From positions 1-64,000 of the forward strand of contig JAFEFH010000003.1 in NCBI GenBank assembly GCA_018240695.1: a DNA stretch of 64,000 bases. The letters run 5' to 3'. Shown here one piece after another: positions 1 through 7,658 of the stretch. This DNA is from Pseudomonadota bacterium (GTDB lineage: Bacteria; Pseudomonadota; Alphaproteobacteria; Reyranellales; Reyranellaceae). Below the pieces are notes generated by a model. It did not search any database. It had not been told where the DNA came from and saw only the letters and a program-made list of their open reading frames with translations. How positions within the stretch are numbered: position 1 is the first letter of the stretch; every line of letters begins with the position of its first letter. The position numbers were made by a program, and so were the translations under genes.

Positions 1-854
1 CGATCCTGTTGCTGGTCACCTGGATCTCCGCCGATCGCTGGATCGTGTATCCGCTGCGGCAGATTCAGGCGTTCGCCGGGAAGGTCGCGCACGGTGGCAA
101 CTTCACCCTCACGTCGCCGCCGTCGTGGTCGCCGGAGATGGTCGATATTGCCAAGGCGATCAACGACGTGGCCGCGGCGATCGCCAGCCGCGAAGCCGAG
201 CTGCGCTCGGGTCTCGAGCAACGCGACCACATGCTGCGCGAGATACATCATCGCGTGAAGAACAACCTCCAGATGATATCGAGTCTGCTCAACCTGCAGG
301 CCGGGGAAATTCGCTCGCCGCGGCTGCGTCGCTTCTTCGGCGACGCGCAGAATCGGGTGCTGACCCTGTCGATCCTTCACCGCCATCTCTACGAACGGTC
401 GAGCTGGTCGCTGGTCGATTTCCAGCAGTTCATCAGCGACCTGGTGCGCCAGATCACGGTGGCGCGGCCGCGTGCCGAGCAGATCACGCCGCGTTATCAC
501 ATCCGCGCGCCGATCATGGCGGTCGGTCCCGATACCGCGATTCCGGTCGGCCTGATTGTGACGGAGGCGGTGACCAGCGCGCTCAGCCACAATTTCACCG
601 GCGTGGCGACGCCCGAGATTCGCATCGAGGCGACAGAGAAGGATGGCGAGGCGGAACTCGTCATCGAGGACAACGGCATCGATACGCACCACGGCTCGAT
701 CGATCCCGATCTGCGGGCCGGCTTCGGCGTGACGCTGGTGCGCGGCCTGGCCATGCAGCTGGGCGGTGAGGTGAAGATCACGGCGCGCGACGGTGGCGGC
801 ATGCGCATTTCCATCGTCTTCCCGCTCGAGCGCGAGGAGCCGGCCGATGCCTAG
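1..854 (+). CDS. HisKA_2 sensor histidine kinase, 5-prime end outside window
   Basis: The frame is open at the window edge, so the N-terminus is missing. What remains starts in a transmembrane or HAMP-like segment (WIVYPLRQIQAFAGKVAHGG), followed by a HisKA_2 dimerisation domain with the phospho-acceptor motif EIHHRVKNNLQ (His codons at 246-251) and a HATPase domain. Two ATPase boxes look degenerate: the N-box reads TEAVTSALSH where the family usually has an Asn (VTNALKH), and the G1 box reads DNGIDT with no second Gly. In Alphaproteobacteria, HisKA_2/HWE kinases often feed the PhyR-EcfG stress response, which would suit the EcfG-like sites nearby; no phyR, nepR or ecfG gene lies in the window. 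The stop overlaps the next gene by 8 nt, so the two are probably one operon. Confidence 0.85.
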   Translation, partial: ILLLVTWISADRWIVYPLRQIQAFAGKVAHGGNFTLTSPPSWSPEMVDIAKAINDVAAAIASREAELRSGLEQRDHMLREIHHRVKNNLQMISSLLNLQAGEIRSPRLRRFFGDAQNRVLTLSILHRHLYERSSWSLVDFQQFISDLVRQITVARPRAEQITPRYHIRAPIMAVGPDTAIPVGLIVTEAVTSALSHNFTGVATPEIRIEATEKDGEAELVIEDNGIDTHHGSIDPDLRAGFGVTLVRGLAMQLGGEVKITARDGGGMRISIVFPLEREEPADA

Positions 855-3414
855 CGCGCGCCAGGCCATCCGCTCGACCGGCGTGGTGATCGGCATCACC
901 ATCGCAGTGCTCGTCGCTGCGGGCGCGTTGCTGACGGTCACGCACTCGAACTCGGCAGCGCGGCAGCAGCGGCTGGTGCTTTCCAACTTCGAGACGATCT
1001 CGTTGATGCGTCAGGCACTGGTGACCATGCAGGACGCCGAGATCGGCCAGCGCGGCTATCTGCTGTCGGGAGAGAGCGCCAGCCTCGAGCCCTACGAGCG
1101 CGCGCGGCTGCGCATCGAGAGCGTGCTGCGGCAGCTCGAGGCCGCGACGGCCGGCGACCGCGACGCGACACGTCAGATCGCAGAGTTTCGCGACGCCGCG
1201 CGCGACAAGCTGACGGAGCTCAGCGGCAGCATCACCGCCTATCGGCAGTACGGGCGGGAAGGTGCGCCGGAAAAGACCCAGCTCGGGGCAGGGCGCCTCA
1301 CATCGGATCATATCCGCCAGGCCGCCGATTCGTTCGTCGAAGGCCAGCGCCTGCTGCTGGCGCGGCGGCTCGCGATGCTGCGCTCCGAACAGGAGCAAGC
1401 CGACCTCGCGGGCCTCCTCGTGCTGGCCGGCGCTTTCGTCTGTCTCGTCATCGGCACGTTCCTCATCGTGCGTGGAGCGGGGCGGCTCGAAGATACGCGG
1501 CGCCAGCTCGTCGAGCGATCGAGCCTGTTGCAGGCCACGCTCGAGACGCTGAGGGATCCCATTGTCGTTCTCGATGCCGACGGCACGGTAGTCGCGTGGA
1601 ACGAGTCGTTTGCCGATCTCGCGGGTTGGGACCCCGGCCGCCAGCCCGCGCCGACGCGCGACTTCCTGTTGTCGGAGCGGTCCCCGGCCACCCGGACGCT
1701 GCTGGGGCCGCTGAAGCTCGGCGAGCCGATGGCCGAACGGTCCCTGTCGGCCCGCGTGTCGCACGACGGGCGAGAGTATGAAGTCTCGCGCGGGGAGATG
1801 CCGGACGGCGGCGCGGTCGTGCGCTGCGCCGACATCAGCGAGGAACTCCGGGACGAGGCGGCGCTCCGGCAGGGCCAGAAGATGGAGGCGATCGGTCAGC
1901 TGACGGGCGGCATGGCGCACGATTTCAACAACATCTTGCAGGTCATCCAGGCGAACCTCGACCTGATGCGCAAGGATGTGGCGGGCAATCCGGGCTTTCT
2001 GGGGCGCTTGCAGAGCGCCTCCGCGGCCGCCGAACGCGGCGCCGGCCTCACCCATCAGCTCCTGGCCTTTGCCCGGCGCCAGCCGCTCGAGCCGCAGCCG
2101 ACCAATATCGGCGCGCTGGTCTCGCGGCTGACAAACCTGCTCAAGCAGGCGCTGGGCGAGCGCATCACGCCCGAGTTCGCCATCGCGCCGAACTCTTGGA
2201 ACGCCAAGATCGATCCCGGCCAGCTCGAGAACGCCATCCTCAACCTCGCAATCAATGCACGCGATGCCATGCTGGATGGCGGCTCGGTCAGGATAGAGGT
2301 CTCCAATGCCACACTCGACCGCCGCTATGCCACGCTGCACGCGGATGTGACGCCGGGCGCCTATGTGCTGATCGACGTGAGCGACACCGGAACGGGCATG
2401 CCGGCCGATGTGGTGGCGCACGCGTTCGACCCGTTCTTCACGACCAAGGACGACGGCAAGGGCACCGGCCTCGGCCTCAGCATGGTTTACGGGTTCGTGC
2501 GGCAGTCCAATGGACATATCCGCATCGACAGCGCGATCGGGCAGGGGACAAGCGTCAAGCTTTACCTGCCGCGCACCCTGGAGTCGGCGACCGAAGCCGA
2601 GCCGGTGCTGTCGAGCACTGCCAGCGGTTCCGAGCGGGTGCTCGTCGTCGAGGACAATGACGACGTCCGCACGGCAGTGGTCGATATGCTGTCGGGCTGG
2701 GGCTACCGCGTGACAGCCGCGGAAAACCCCGACGCCGCGGCCATCGCGCTGGAGAAGGATCCGAGTTTCGACCTGCTGTTCACCGACATCGTGATGCCAG
2801 GGACGATCTCGGCGATCGAACTTGTCGAGATGGCTCAGCGCCTGCGCCCGACCATGGCGGTGCTCCTGACCTCGGGCTACGCGCGCGACCTCATCCCCGC
2901 GCAGTATCGCGAGGCGTTGCCAATGATCGCCAAGCCCTATCGCAGCGAAGAGCTGGCGGCGAAGGTGCGGGCCGCGCTTTCGACCCGGCGCCAGCCCTCG
3001 AGGATAGAGACGTCTCCGGCCGGGGGCGAGGCGCCGACCGCACCTTCCGGTCGGCCCAAACGCATCTTGCTGGTCGAAGACGAGGTCGTCCTGCGCATGT
3101 CCACCACCGACATGCTGGAACGGCTCGACTGCCTGGTCTCCGGCGTCGGCAGCGGCGAACAGGCCCTGGAATTGCTGGGGCGCGGGGCGACGTACGATCT
3201 GCTGCTGACGGATCTCGGCCTGCCGGGCATGAGCGGCGAGCAACTTGCCGCCGAGGTTCGACGCCGCCATCCCGGCCTGCCCGTTATCATTGCCAGCGGC
3301 TACGGGCGCACTGGAAACGAGCCGGACGGCGTCCATTTTATCGGCAAGCCGTATTCCGCGATCGATCTGCAACAGGCTCTGGACCACGCCGCCCGCGCTG
3401 TCCCCAGCCCCTGA
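847..3414 (+). CDS. CHASE3-PAS hybrid histidine kinase with two receiver domains
   Basis: Inner-membrane hybrid sensor kinase of about 855 residues. Order: TM helix (about 10-32), CHASE3 periplasmic sensor (about 35-170, with QDAEIGQRGYLLSG), second TM (about 187-212), PAS (about 230-340), HisKA with GGMAHDFNNILQ (His358), HATPase with N-box Asn470, G1 DTGTGMP and G2 GKGTGLGLSM, then receiver 1 (phospho-acceptor Asp647, FTDIVMPG, Lys in IAKPY) and receiver 2 (Asp789, LTDLGLPG, Lys in IGKPY). All catalytic boxes look intact, unlike those of the upstream kinase. I chose the ATG at 847, inside the end of the upstream gene, because it precedes the first TM; the longer frame adds only a Ser/Arg-rich leader. 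The signal sensed is unknown. No output regulator with a DNA-binding domain follows. Confidence 0.93.
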   Translation: MPSARQAIRSTGVVIGITIAVLVAAGALLTVTHSNSAARQQRLVLSNFETISLMRQALVTMQDAEIGQRGYLLSGESASLEPYERARLRIESVLRQLEAATAGDRDATRQIAEFRDAARDKLTELSGSITAYRQYGREGAPEKTQLGAGRLTSDHIRQAADSFVEGQRLLLARRLAMLRSEQEQADLAGLLVLAGAFVCLVIGTFLIVRGAGRLEDTRRQLVERSSLLQATLETLRDPIVVLDADGTVVAWNESFADLAGWDPGRQPAPTRDFLLSERSPATRTLLGPLKLGEPMAERSLSARVSHDGREYEVSRGEMPDGGAVVRCADISEELRDEAALRQGQKMEAIGQLTGGMAHDFNNILQVIQANLDLMRKDVAGNPGFLGRLQSASAAAERGAGLTHQLLAFARRQPLEPQPTNIGALVSRLTNLLKQALGERITPEFAIAPNSWNAKIDPGQLENAILNLAINARDAMLDGGSVRIEVSNATLDRRYATLHADVTPGAYVLIDVSDTGTGMPADVVAHAFDPFFTTKDDGKGTGLGLSMVYGFVRQSNGHIRIDSAIGQGTSVKLYLPRTLESATEAEPVLSSTASGSERVLVVEDNDDVRTAVVDMLSGWGYRVTAAENPDAAAIALEKDPSFDLLFTDIVMPGTISAIELVEMAQRLRPTMAVLLTSGYARDLIPAQYREALPMIAKPYRSEELAAKVRAALSTRRQPSRIETSPAGGEAPTAPSGRPKRILLVEDEVVLRMSTTDMLERLDCLVSGVGSGEQALELLGRGATYDLLLTDLGLPGMSGEQLAAEVRRRHPGLPVIIASGYGRTGNEPDGVHFIGKPYSAIDLQQALDHAARAVPSP

Positions 3415-3439
3415 CCGCCCGAGGGCGGCAGGGCCCGGT

Positions 3440-3465
3440 GCAACCGCGACGCCGCGAGAGGCGTT
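3440..3465 (+). promoter_or_regulatory. EcfG-like promoter (GCAAC-N17-CGTT)
   Basis: GCAAC at 3440-3444, 17 nt, CGTT at 3462-3465, lying 32 nt before the ATG at 3498. The alphaproteobacterial EcfG consensus is GGAAC-N16/17-CGTT, so one base differs. Confidence comes mostly from the same pattern recurring before other small genes in this window. Confidence 0.4.
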
Positions 3466-3497
3466 GATCGGACAGCAGCAAGCAACGCAGGTGTCTC

Positions 3498-3683
3498 ATG
3501 ATCGTCTCTCGTGCGCACGCCAAGACCGCCGTCGTCCAGGCCCGCGTCGCCGAGCATCACGACGAGGATATCCTCGTGAACCCGTACATCTCGCGGCTTT
3601 TGGAAAGCGAGTTGCTCGATCTGTACGCCGCGATCCTGATCGCCGTGCCGGTCGCTTTCTTTCTCAAGTCTCTTTGGTTCTGA
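3498..3683 (+). CDS. small hypothetical protein with C-terminal TM helix
   Basis: Sixty-one residues that I do not recognise. The first 40 are polar and partly acidic (HHDEDILVNPY), and the last 20 (DLYAAILIAVPVAFFLKSLW) form one hydrophobic helix, so it is probably a tail-anchored or single-pass membrane peptide. The ribosome-binding site is weak (GCAGGTG). Support comes from the EcfG-like site just upstream and from the cluster of similar small stress-type genes that follows. It stands alone between the hybrid kinase and the CsbD-like gene. Could be spurious, but composition and context favour a real gene. Confidence 0.5.
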   Translation: MIVSRAHAKTAVVQARVAEHHDEDILVNPYISRLLESELLDLYAAILIAVPVAFFLKSLWF

Positions 3684-3718
3684 AGATTTTTCGGGCCGTG
3701 CTGCACGTTATCGGCGGA

Positions 3719-3743
3719 GCAACCTTGCTGCCGCGGCACCGTT
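3719..3743 (+). promoter_or_regulatory. EcfG-like promoter (GCAAC-N16-CGTT)
   Basis: GCAAC at 3719-3723, 16 nt, CGTT at 3740-3743, 54 nt before the CsbD-like gene. CsbD proteins are general-stress proteins in many bacteria, so an EcfG-dependent promoter is plausible. One mismatch to GGAAC-N16/17-CGTT. Confidence 0.45.
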
Positions 3744-3797
3744 AACGATGCATCGAACGTCCCTTCCGTTCGCCTACAATCATCAGAGGAGAATCCA

Positions 3798-4136
3798 ATG
3801 CGTTCCATCGCCATTCTTGCGGCTTGCGCGGCTGTCACCGTCGGCATCGCGCCGATGATCGCCAATGCGCAGACTGCCACCACCACCACGACCACCAAGT
3901 CGTCGACCACGGTCTCTCCCGAGGTGAAGAGCATGTGGGAGAAGATGAAGGGCAGCTGGCAGCAGACCAAGGGCACCGTGAAGGAGCAGTGGGGCAAGCT
4001 GACCGACGACGACCTGATGGAAGTCGAGGGCCGCCGCGACGTGCTGATCGGCAAGATCCAGACCCGCTACGGCATCAGCCATGAGCAGGCCGAGGCGCAG
4101 GTCTCGGGCTGGGAAATCAAGCACAAGAGCATGTAA
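3798..4136 (+). CDS. CsbD-like secreted stress protein
   Basis: 112 residues with a clear signal peptide (about 1-25, cut after IANA), a Thr/Ser-rich linker, then a CsbD-type helical segment: WEKMKGSWQQTKGTVKEQWG followed by LTDDDLMEVEGRRDVLIGKI. CsbD proteins are small, mostly cytoplasmic stress proteins of unknown action; the signal peptide here places this one in the periplasm. A good RBS (GAGGAG) sits 8 nt before the ATG. The next gene starts 16 nt downstream, so the two probably share the EcfG-like promoter at 3719. Assignment to the CsbD family is by the helix pattern and the KGxxKEQWG motif. Confidence 0.82.
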   Translation: MRSIAILAACAAVTVGIAPMIANAQTATTTTTTKSSTTVSPEVKSMWEKMKGSWQQTKGTVKEQWGKLTDDDLMEVEGRRDVLIGKIQTRYGISHEQAEAQVSGWEIKHKSM

Positions 4137-4151
4137 GGGCTGGAGGCCACG

Positions 4152-4694
4152 ATGATGCTCGATCGCTTCTCGATGCTCGCCTTGGGCGGCCTCATCGGTC
4201 TTGGACTGGCGGGGACGGCCATGGCGCAGGAGTTTCGCGATTCGCGGACGGGCCGCACCTGGACGCCTAATCTTCAGGTCCAGGAGGATATGGCCGCGGC
4301 CAATCCCAACGCGCCCGTCAACCGCGCCTTCGACCCGAGGTCGCAGGGCGCGGTCGTACCGGGCATCGTCGTGCAGCATCCGCACGCCCAGCTGATGGGC
4401 ACCGTGCCGTTCACGGCCGGCCCTTCGGTGCCGATCGTCGACGTCGACGCGCCGTCCTTGCAGGCCATTCCGGCCCAGCACTGGCTGGCGGTGCTCTATG
4501 TCACGAACAACAGCGCCAATACGGTGAACGTGGTGCTCGATTGCCACTTCACGAACGGCGGCGCCAAGGTCGAGGATACGCGCGTGCTGGTACCCCCCGC
4601 GGGGCCGGGCGAGCGTCTCGGTGTTCCCGTGCGGGGACCGAGGACCGACCTGTTCGTCGATCGGGTTTCCTGCAATGTCGTGACGCCGAGCTGA
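4152..4694 (+). CDS. secreted hypothetical protein
   Basis: 180 residues, unrecognised. A signal peptide (about 1-25, ending GTAMAQ) leads to a mature domain rich in Pro, Val and Asn that looks beta-structured near the C-terminus (LAVLYVTNNSANTVNVVLDC), with two Cys residues that could form a disulfide. Two ATGs lie side by side at 4152 and 4155, with GGCTGGAGG as a fair RBS; either start keeps the signal peptide. It follows the CsbD-like gene by 15 nt and is closed by a strong terminator, so the two form a short operon probably under stress control. Confidence 0.75.
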   Translation: MMLDRFSMLALGGLIGLGLAGTAMAQEFRDSRTGRTWTPNLQVQEDMAAANPNAPVNRAFDPRSQGAVVPGIVVQHPHAQLMGTVPFTAGPSVPIVDVDAPSLQAIPAQHWLAVLYVTNNSANTVNVVLDCHFTNGGAKVEDTRVLVPPAGPGERLGVPVRGPRTDLFVDRVSCNVVTPS

Positions 4695-4733
4695 TCGCCT
4701 TAATAGCAGCTCGAGCCCGTGAGGGTTCGGAGA

Positions 4734-4775
4734 GGGCCGGTGTTTCCGTCGCTTGGCGGAAATACCGGCCCTTTT
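4734..4775 (+). terminator. rho-independent terminator
   Basis: A 15-bp stem (arms 4734-4748 and 4757-4771, one G-U type mismatch) with an 8-nt loop, followed by TTTT at 4772-4775. It ends the CsbD-like operon. Confidence 0.8.
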
Positions 4776-4823
4776 CGTTGAGCGCCAAACAACGCTACGG
4801 TGGCGCCTTCATCGGAGGATTGA

Positions 4824-6398
4824 ATGGCGAGCATCGGTTTTGGACGGCGGTCGGCTCTGGCGGGAGGCGCGGCGCTTGCGTCCGCGGCGATCATCCGGCC
4901 ACGCGAAGCGCGGGCCGCCAAGGGCCTGAACGTCGTGCTGGAGTCCGAGGCGAAGATCCTCGATCCCTATTACACCACTGCGGCGATCACCCGGACCTTC
5001 GCGCTGCACGTGTTCGATACGCTGTTCGCCATGAACGAGAAGGGCGAGATCAAGCCGCAGATGGTCGACACCTGGCAGGTGAGTACGGACCAGCTCGGAT
5101 GGACGTTCGTCCTGCGCGACGGCCTGAAGTTCCACGACGGCGCACCCGTGACCGCCGCCGACTGCGTGGCGTCGTTGAAGCGCTGGGGCGCGCGCGACGC
5201 GCTCGGCAAGATGCTGCTGGAGGGCACGGCCTCGATCGAGGCAAAGGACCCGCGCACGTTCACAATGGCCCTCAAGGAACCGTTCCCGATGATGCTGGAC
5301 GTGCTGGGCAAGCCCAATGCCGTCCTTCCCGTCATCATGCCGGCCCGGCTCGCCGCGACGGCCCCCAACGAGCGCATCTCCGATCCGATCGGCTCCGGCC
5401 CGTTCCGATTCGTCAAGGCGCAGTGGGCGCCGGGTAACGCCATGGTGCTCGAGCGCAATCCCGACTACGTGCCGCGCAAGGAACCGCCGGATTTCCTGTC
5501 CGGCGGCAAGAACGTGAAGATCGACCAGCTCACGCTGCGCGTGATGCCAGACCCCTCGACCGGCGCAAACGCGCTGATGGCCGGCGAGATCGACTACATG
5601 CAATACCTGCCGTTCGACATGCTGCCGATTCTCGAGAAGGAGAAGAGCGTGAAGCTGGTGGGCCTGGGCGGCATCCACCAGTTCCAGGGCAACTTCCGCC
5701 TCAACCACGCGTCGGCGCCGTTCGACAATCCCGCTGTCCGCAAGGTGCTGTGGAAGCTGGTGGACCAGGATGCGACGCTGACGGCGATCGGCGTGCCCGA
5801 GCGCTACCGCGCCAAGTCCTGCGACTCCTTCTGGATGTGCGGCGCGCCGCTCACGACCGATGCCGGCGCCGCCGGCAACAAGTTCGACCTCGCCGCGGCC
5901 AAGGCCGAGCTCAAGGCGTCGGGCTACAAGGGCGAGCCGGTCGTCATCCTCGAAGTCGCAGGGTCGATCAGCCAGACCGCCTCGCGCCTGCTGGTGCAGA
6001 ACATGCGCGACGTCGGCTTCACGGTCGACCAGCAGCCGCGCGATTGGTCCACGATCCTCGAGCGTCGTGCCAAGAAGGAGGGCTGGTCGATGTTCCCCGT
6101 CTACTCGAACGGGACGGACATGTTCTCGCCTCTTACGCACTTCTACGTGGCGTCGACCTGCAACGACTATCCGGGCTGGTCGTGCGACAACCGGATCCCG
6201 GTGCTGCTGAAGTCCTTCACGCGCGCCGCCGACCTCGATGCACGCAAGAAGATCGCCGCCGAGATCCAGTCGATCTGCTACGAACTGACGCCGTCGGTGA
6301 TGTGGGGCCAGTTCACGATTCCGGCCGGCTATCGCACCTCGATGAAGGGCTTGATCGAGTCCGACTATCCGATGTTCTGGGAGGTCGACAAGACATGA
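4824..6398 (+). CDS. ABC transporter substrate-binding protein, family 5 (peptide/opine type)
   Basis: 524 residues with a Tat-type signal (GRRSALAGG, about residues 7-30, then AREARA/A). The mature part has the family-5 pattern: early ILDPYYTTAAITRTFALHVF, a ligand-binding lobe with WTFVLRDGLKFHDG, then SDPIGSGPFRF. Periplasmic binding of a di- or oligopeptide-like ligand is the family role; the ligand cannot be read from sequence. RBS CGGAGG lies 7 nt before the ATG. No permease or ATPase genes adjoin it, so it must work with components encoded elsewhere or act as an orphan. Its stop overlaps the next gene by 4 nt. Confidence 0.9.
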   Translation: MASIGFGRRSALAGGAALASAAIIRPREARAAKGLNVVLESEAKILDPYYTTAAITRTFALHVFDTLFAMNEKGEIKPQMVDTWQVSTDQLGWTFVLRDGLKFHDGAPVTAADCVASLKRWGARDALGKMLLEGTASIEAKDPRTFTMALKEPFPMMLDVLGKPNAVLPVIMPARLAATAPNERISDPIGSGPFRFVKAQWAPGNAMVLERNPDYVPRKEPPDFLSGGKNVKIDQLTLRVMPDPSTGANALMAGEIDYMQYLPFDMLPILEKEKSVKLVGLGGIHQFQGNFRLNHASAPFDNPAVRKVLWKLVDQDATLTAIGVPERYRAKSCDSFWMCGAPLTTDAGAAGNKFDLAAAKAELKASGYKGEPVVILEVAGSISQTASRLLVQNMRDVGFTVDQQPRDWSTILERRAKKEGWSMFPVYSNGTDMFSPLTHFYVASTCNDYPGWSCDNRIPVLLKSFTRAADLDARKKIAAEIQSICYELTPSVMWGQFTIPAGYRTSMKGLIESDYPMFWEVDKT

Positions 6399-6655
6399 AC
6401 GTCCGGCACAACGAGGCGGCCGCGCGCTACGAACTCGACACCGAGCACGGCCAGGCCATCGCGGCCTATCGTCAGCAGGGTAACGCCCGTGTGTTCACGC
6501 ACACGGAGGTCCCGCCGGCTGACGAGGGCAAGGGGATCGGGGCGGCGCTGGTGCGTGCCGCTCTCGACGACACCAAGGCACATGGCTTCAAGATCGTGCC
6601 GGCGTGCAGCTTCGTCGTCGCCTTCGTGCGACGGCATCCGGAGTATGCCGGCTAG
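6395..6655 (+). CDS. GNAT-like N-acetyltransferase (YjdJ family)
   Basis: 86 residues with the short YjdJ-type GCN5 fold: an N-terminal beta pair (RYELDTEHGQAIAAYR), a middle strand (VFTHTEVPPADEGKGIGAAL) that holds the acetyl-CoA loop G-K-G-I-G, and a C-terminal VPACSFVVAFVRRHPEY. These mini-acetyltransferases bind acetyl-CoA; their acceptors are unknown. ATG 6395 sits inside the stop of the binding-protein gene (ATGA), implying translational coupling. It is convergent with the DUF2177 gene and their stop codons overlap by 4 nt (CTAG). Confidence 0.85.
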   Translation: MNVRHNEAAARYELDTEHGQAIAAYRQQGNARVFTHTEVPPADEGKGIGAALVRAALDDTKAHGFKIVPACSFVVAFVRRHPEYAG

Positions 6656-7053
6656 GAAACCGCGCGTGCCGCGAGATAGCCGGCGGTGGAGGCGACTGCG
6701 GTCGCGAAGGTACCCCAGGCGAGATCGACCAGGCTGACCGCGAAGGGCCAGCCGCGCAGGGTCGCGAGATTGGTGATGTCGTACGCAGAGTAGGCGAAGA
6801 AGCCGAACAAGGCGCCATACAGCGCGGCCGTCAGCCAGGTCCCGCCGCTCAGCGCCATCGGCACCGGAAAGACCATCATGCCGACGGCATGGATCAGGTA
6901 GAACAGCAGGGCGATCGACCACACCGGCTGCTCCAGCAGGAGCTGGCCGAGGCGGGCCTTGTAGAACTCCCGGCTGATCAGCCCCAGCCACAGCGCGTCG
7001 AGGACCGCGAGCGCCAGCAGGGCCGCCAGGTATCCCGCAACGTTCTTGCTCAT
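6652..7053 (-). CDS. DUF2177 family membrane protein
   Basis: 133 residues with four predicted TM helices (about 5-25, 45-65, 72-95 and 105-130). The pattern ALAVLDALWLGLISREFY near the N-terminus and YSAYDITNLATLRGWP in the middle are typical of DUF2177, whose function is unknown. The start at 7053 follows the stop of the 81-residue gene by 4 nt, so it is the last gene of a three-gene minus-strand operon (7468 to 6652) probably driven by the EcfG-like site at 7508-7532. Confidence 0.85.
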   Translation of the reverse strand: MSKNVAGYLAALLALAVLDALWLGLISREFYKARLGQLLLEQPVWSIALLFYLIHAVGMMVFPVPMALSGGTWLTAALYGALFGFFAYSAYDITNLATLRGWPFAVSLVDLAWGTFATAVASTAGYLAARAVS

Positions 7054-7057
7054 ATGG

Positions 7058-7303
7058 CTAGTGTTTTCGATCGTTGGGTCTGCATGAAGAGACCCTTTTT
7101 GCGCCGGCCAGGGACACCTGTCCACGGCGCAACAGGGACATCAGCGCCCGGCGCGTCTGGGAATCGGTGAAGCCACGATCTTCCAGGCGGAGTTCGAGGT
7201 CCTTTATCGGGACCTCGGGGCCGTCGATGCGGGCGAGGCTGGAAATCTCGTCCAGCACGGCGCCTTCGACATCGGTCAAACGGTGAAAGGAGGGGGGGGA
7301 CAT
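7058..7303 (-). CDS. small hypothetical protein with winged-helix-like C-terminal half
   Basis: 81 residues, unrecognised. The helical pattern LTDVEGAVLDEISSLA, then VPIKDLELRLEDRGFTDSQT and RRALMSLLRRGQVSLAG, resembles a small winged-helix domain (two helices and a recognition-like helix), but this is only a fold guess. It lies 27 nt downstream of the 45-residue TM gene and 4 nt before the DUF2177 gene, as an operon middle gene would. An overlapping forward frame at 7302 has a purine-rich upstream stretch, but its product is disordered and low in hydrophobics, so I prefer this strand. Confidence 0.55.
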   Translation of the reverse strand: MSPPSFHRLTDVEGAVLDEISSLARIDGPEVPIKDLELRLEDRGFTDSQTRRALMSLLRRGQVSLAGAKRVSSCRPNDRKH

Positions 7304-7330
7304 GCCGACGCTACGCTCCCGGGGGCTTGG

Positions 7331-7468
7331 TCAGGCGTGTGGAATCAGGAATGCCCAGCACAGGCCCAGCGCGATGGCGGCACCTACGAAGGACGAAACA
7401 AGTACCAGCGCGACGCGTCCACTTATGACGCCGCTTCGCGCCTCCACGGGAGTGCGCTCTCGTTCCAT
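7331..7468 (-). CDS. 45-residue single-TM membrane peptide
   Basis: A short frame read from the minus strand: a charged N-terminus (MERERTPVEARSG) followed by one strong hydrophobic helix (VALVLVSSFVGAAIALGLCW) and a stop after PHA. The charge pattern suggests N-in, C-out. The RBS is weak. What supports it is the EcfG-like promoter 39 nt upstream (7508-7532) and its place as first gene ahead of the 81-residue and DUF2177 genes. No family recognised. Confidence 0.5.
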   Translation of the reverse strand: MERERTPVEARSGVISGRVALVLVSSFVGAAIALGLCWAFLIPHA

Positions 7469-7507
7469 GACACATCCATTTGGTACGTTGAGGGGCTCAG
7501 GCGAGTG

Positions 7508-7532
7508 AACGCGAGGTTTTGTCGGGGGTTGC
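7508..7532 (-). promoter_or_regulatory. EcfG-like promoter (GCAAC-N16-CGTT)
   Basis: On the minus strand: GCAAC at 7532-7528, 16 nt, CGTT at 7511-7508, 39 nt before the ATG at 7468. It matches the other sites in this window in sequence and spacing. Confidence 0.45.
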
Positions 7533-7591
7533 CGGGCGGTCTTCGGTTTTTGGGGCCGCTTGTGCCGGCCGCCGGCCGCGCCGTTGGCACG

Positions 7592-7616
7592 GGAACCGCG
7601 GCATGGAGTCCACGTT
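7592..7616 (+). promoter_or_regulatory. EcfG-type promoter (GGAAC-N16-CGTT)
   Basis: GGAAC at 7592-7596, 16 nt, CGTT at 7613-7616: an exact match to the alphaproteobacterial EcfG consensus. It is 42 nt before the DUF1328 gene and divergent from the site at 7508-7532, so one short intergenic region seems to drive stress genes in both directions. Confidence 0.6.
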
Positions 7617-7658
7617 ATGGAACGGCGAACGTCATCGCACAGTCATTGGAGTGATCTC

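Noticed and set aside
778-3387. Long antisense open frame (869 codons) opposite the hybrid kinase
   Set aside because: High-GC codon shadow; the product is Arg/His/Gln-rich with no domain, while the plus strand has a full kinase with all motifs.
7302-7508. Forward 68-codon frame preceded by a purine-rich AAAGGAGGGGG
   Set aside because: The product is disordered and the purine tract is simply the complement of the reverse gene's Ser-Pro-Pro start; the minus-strand operon explains the region better.
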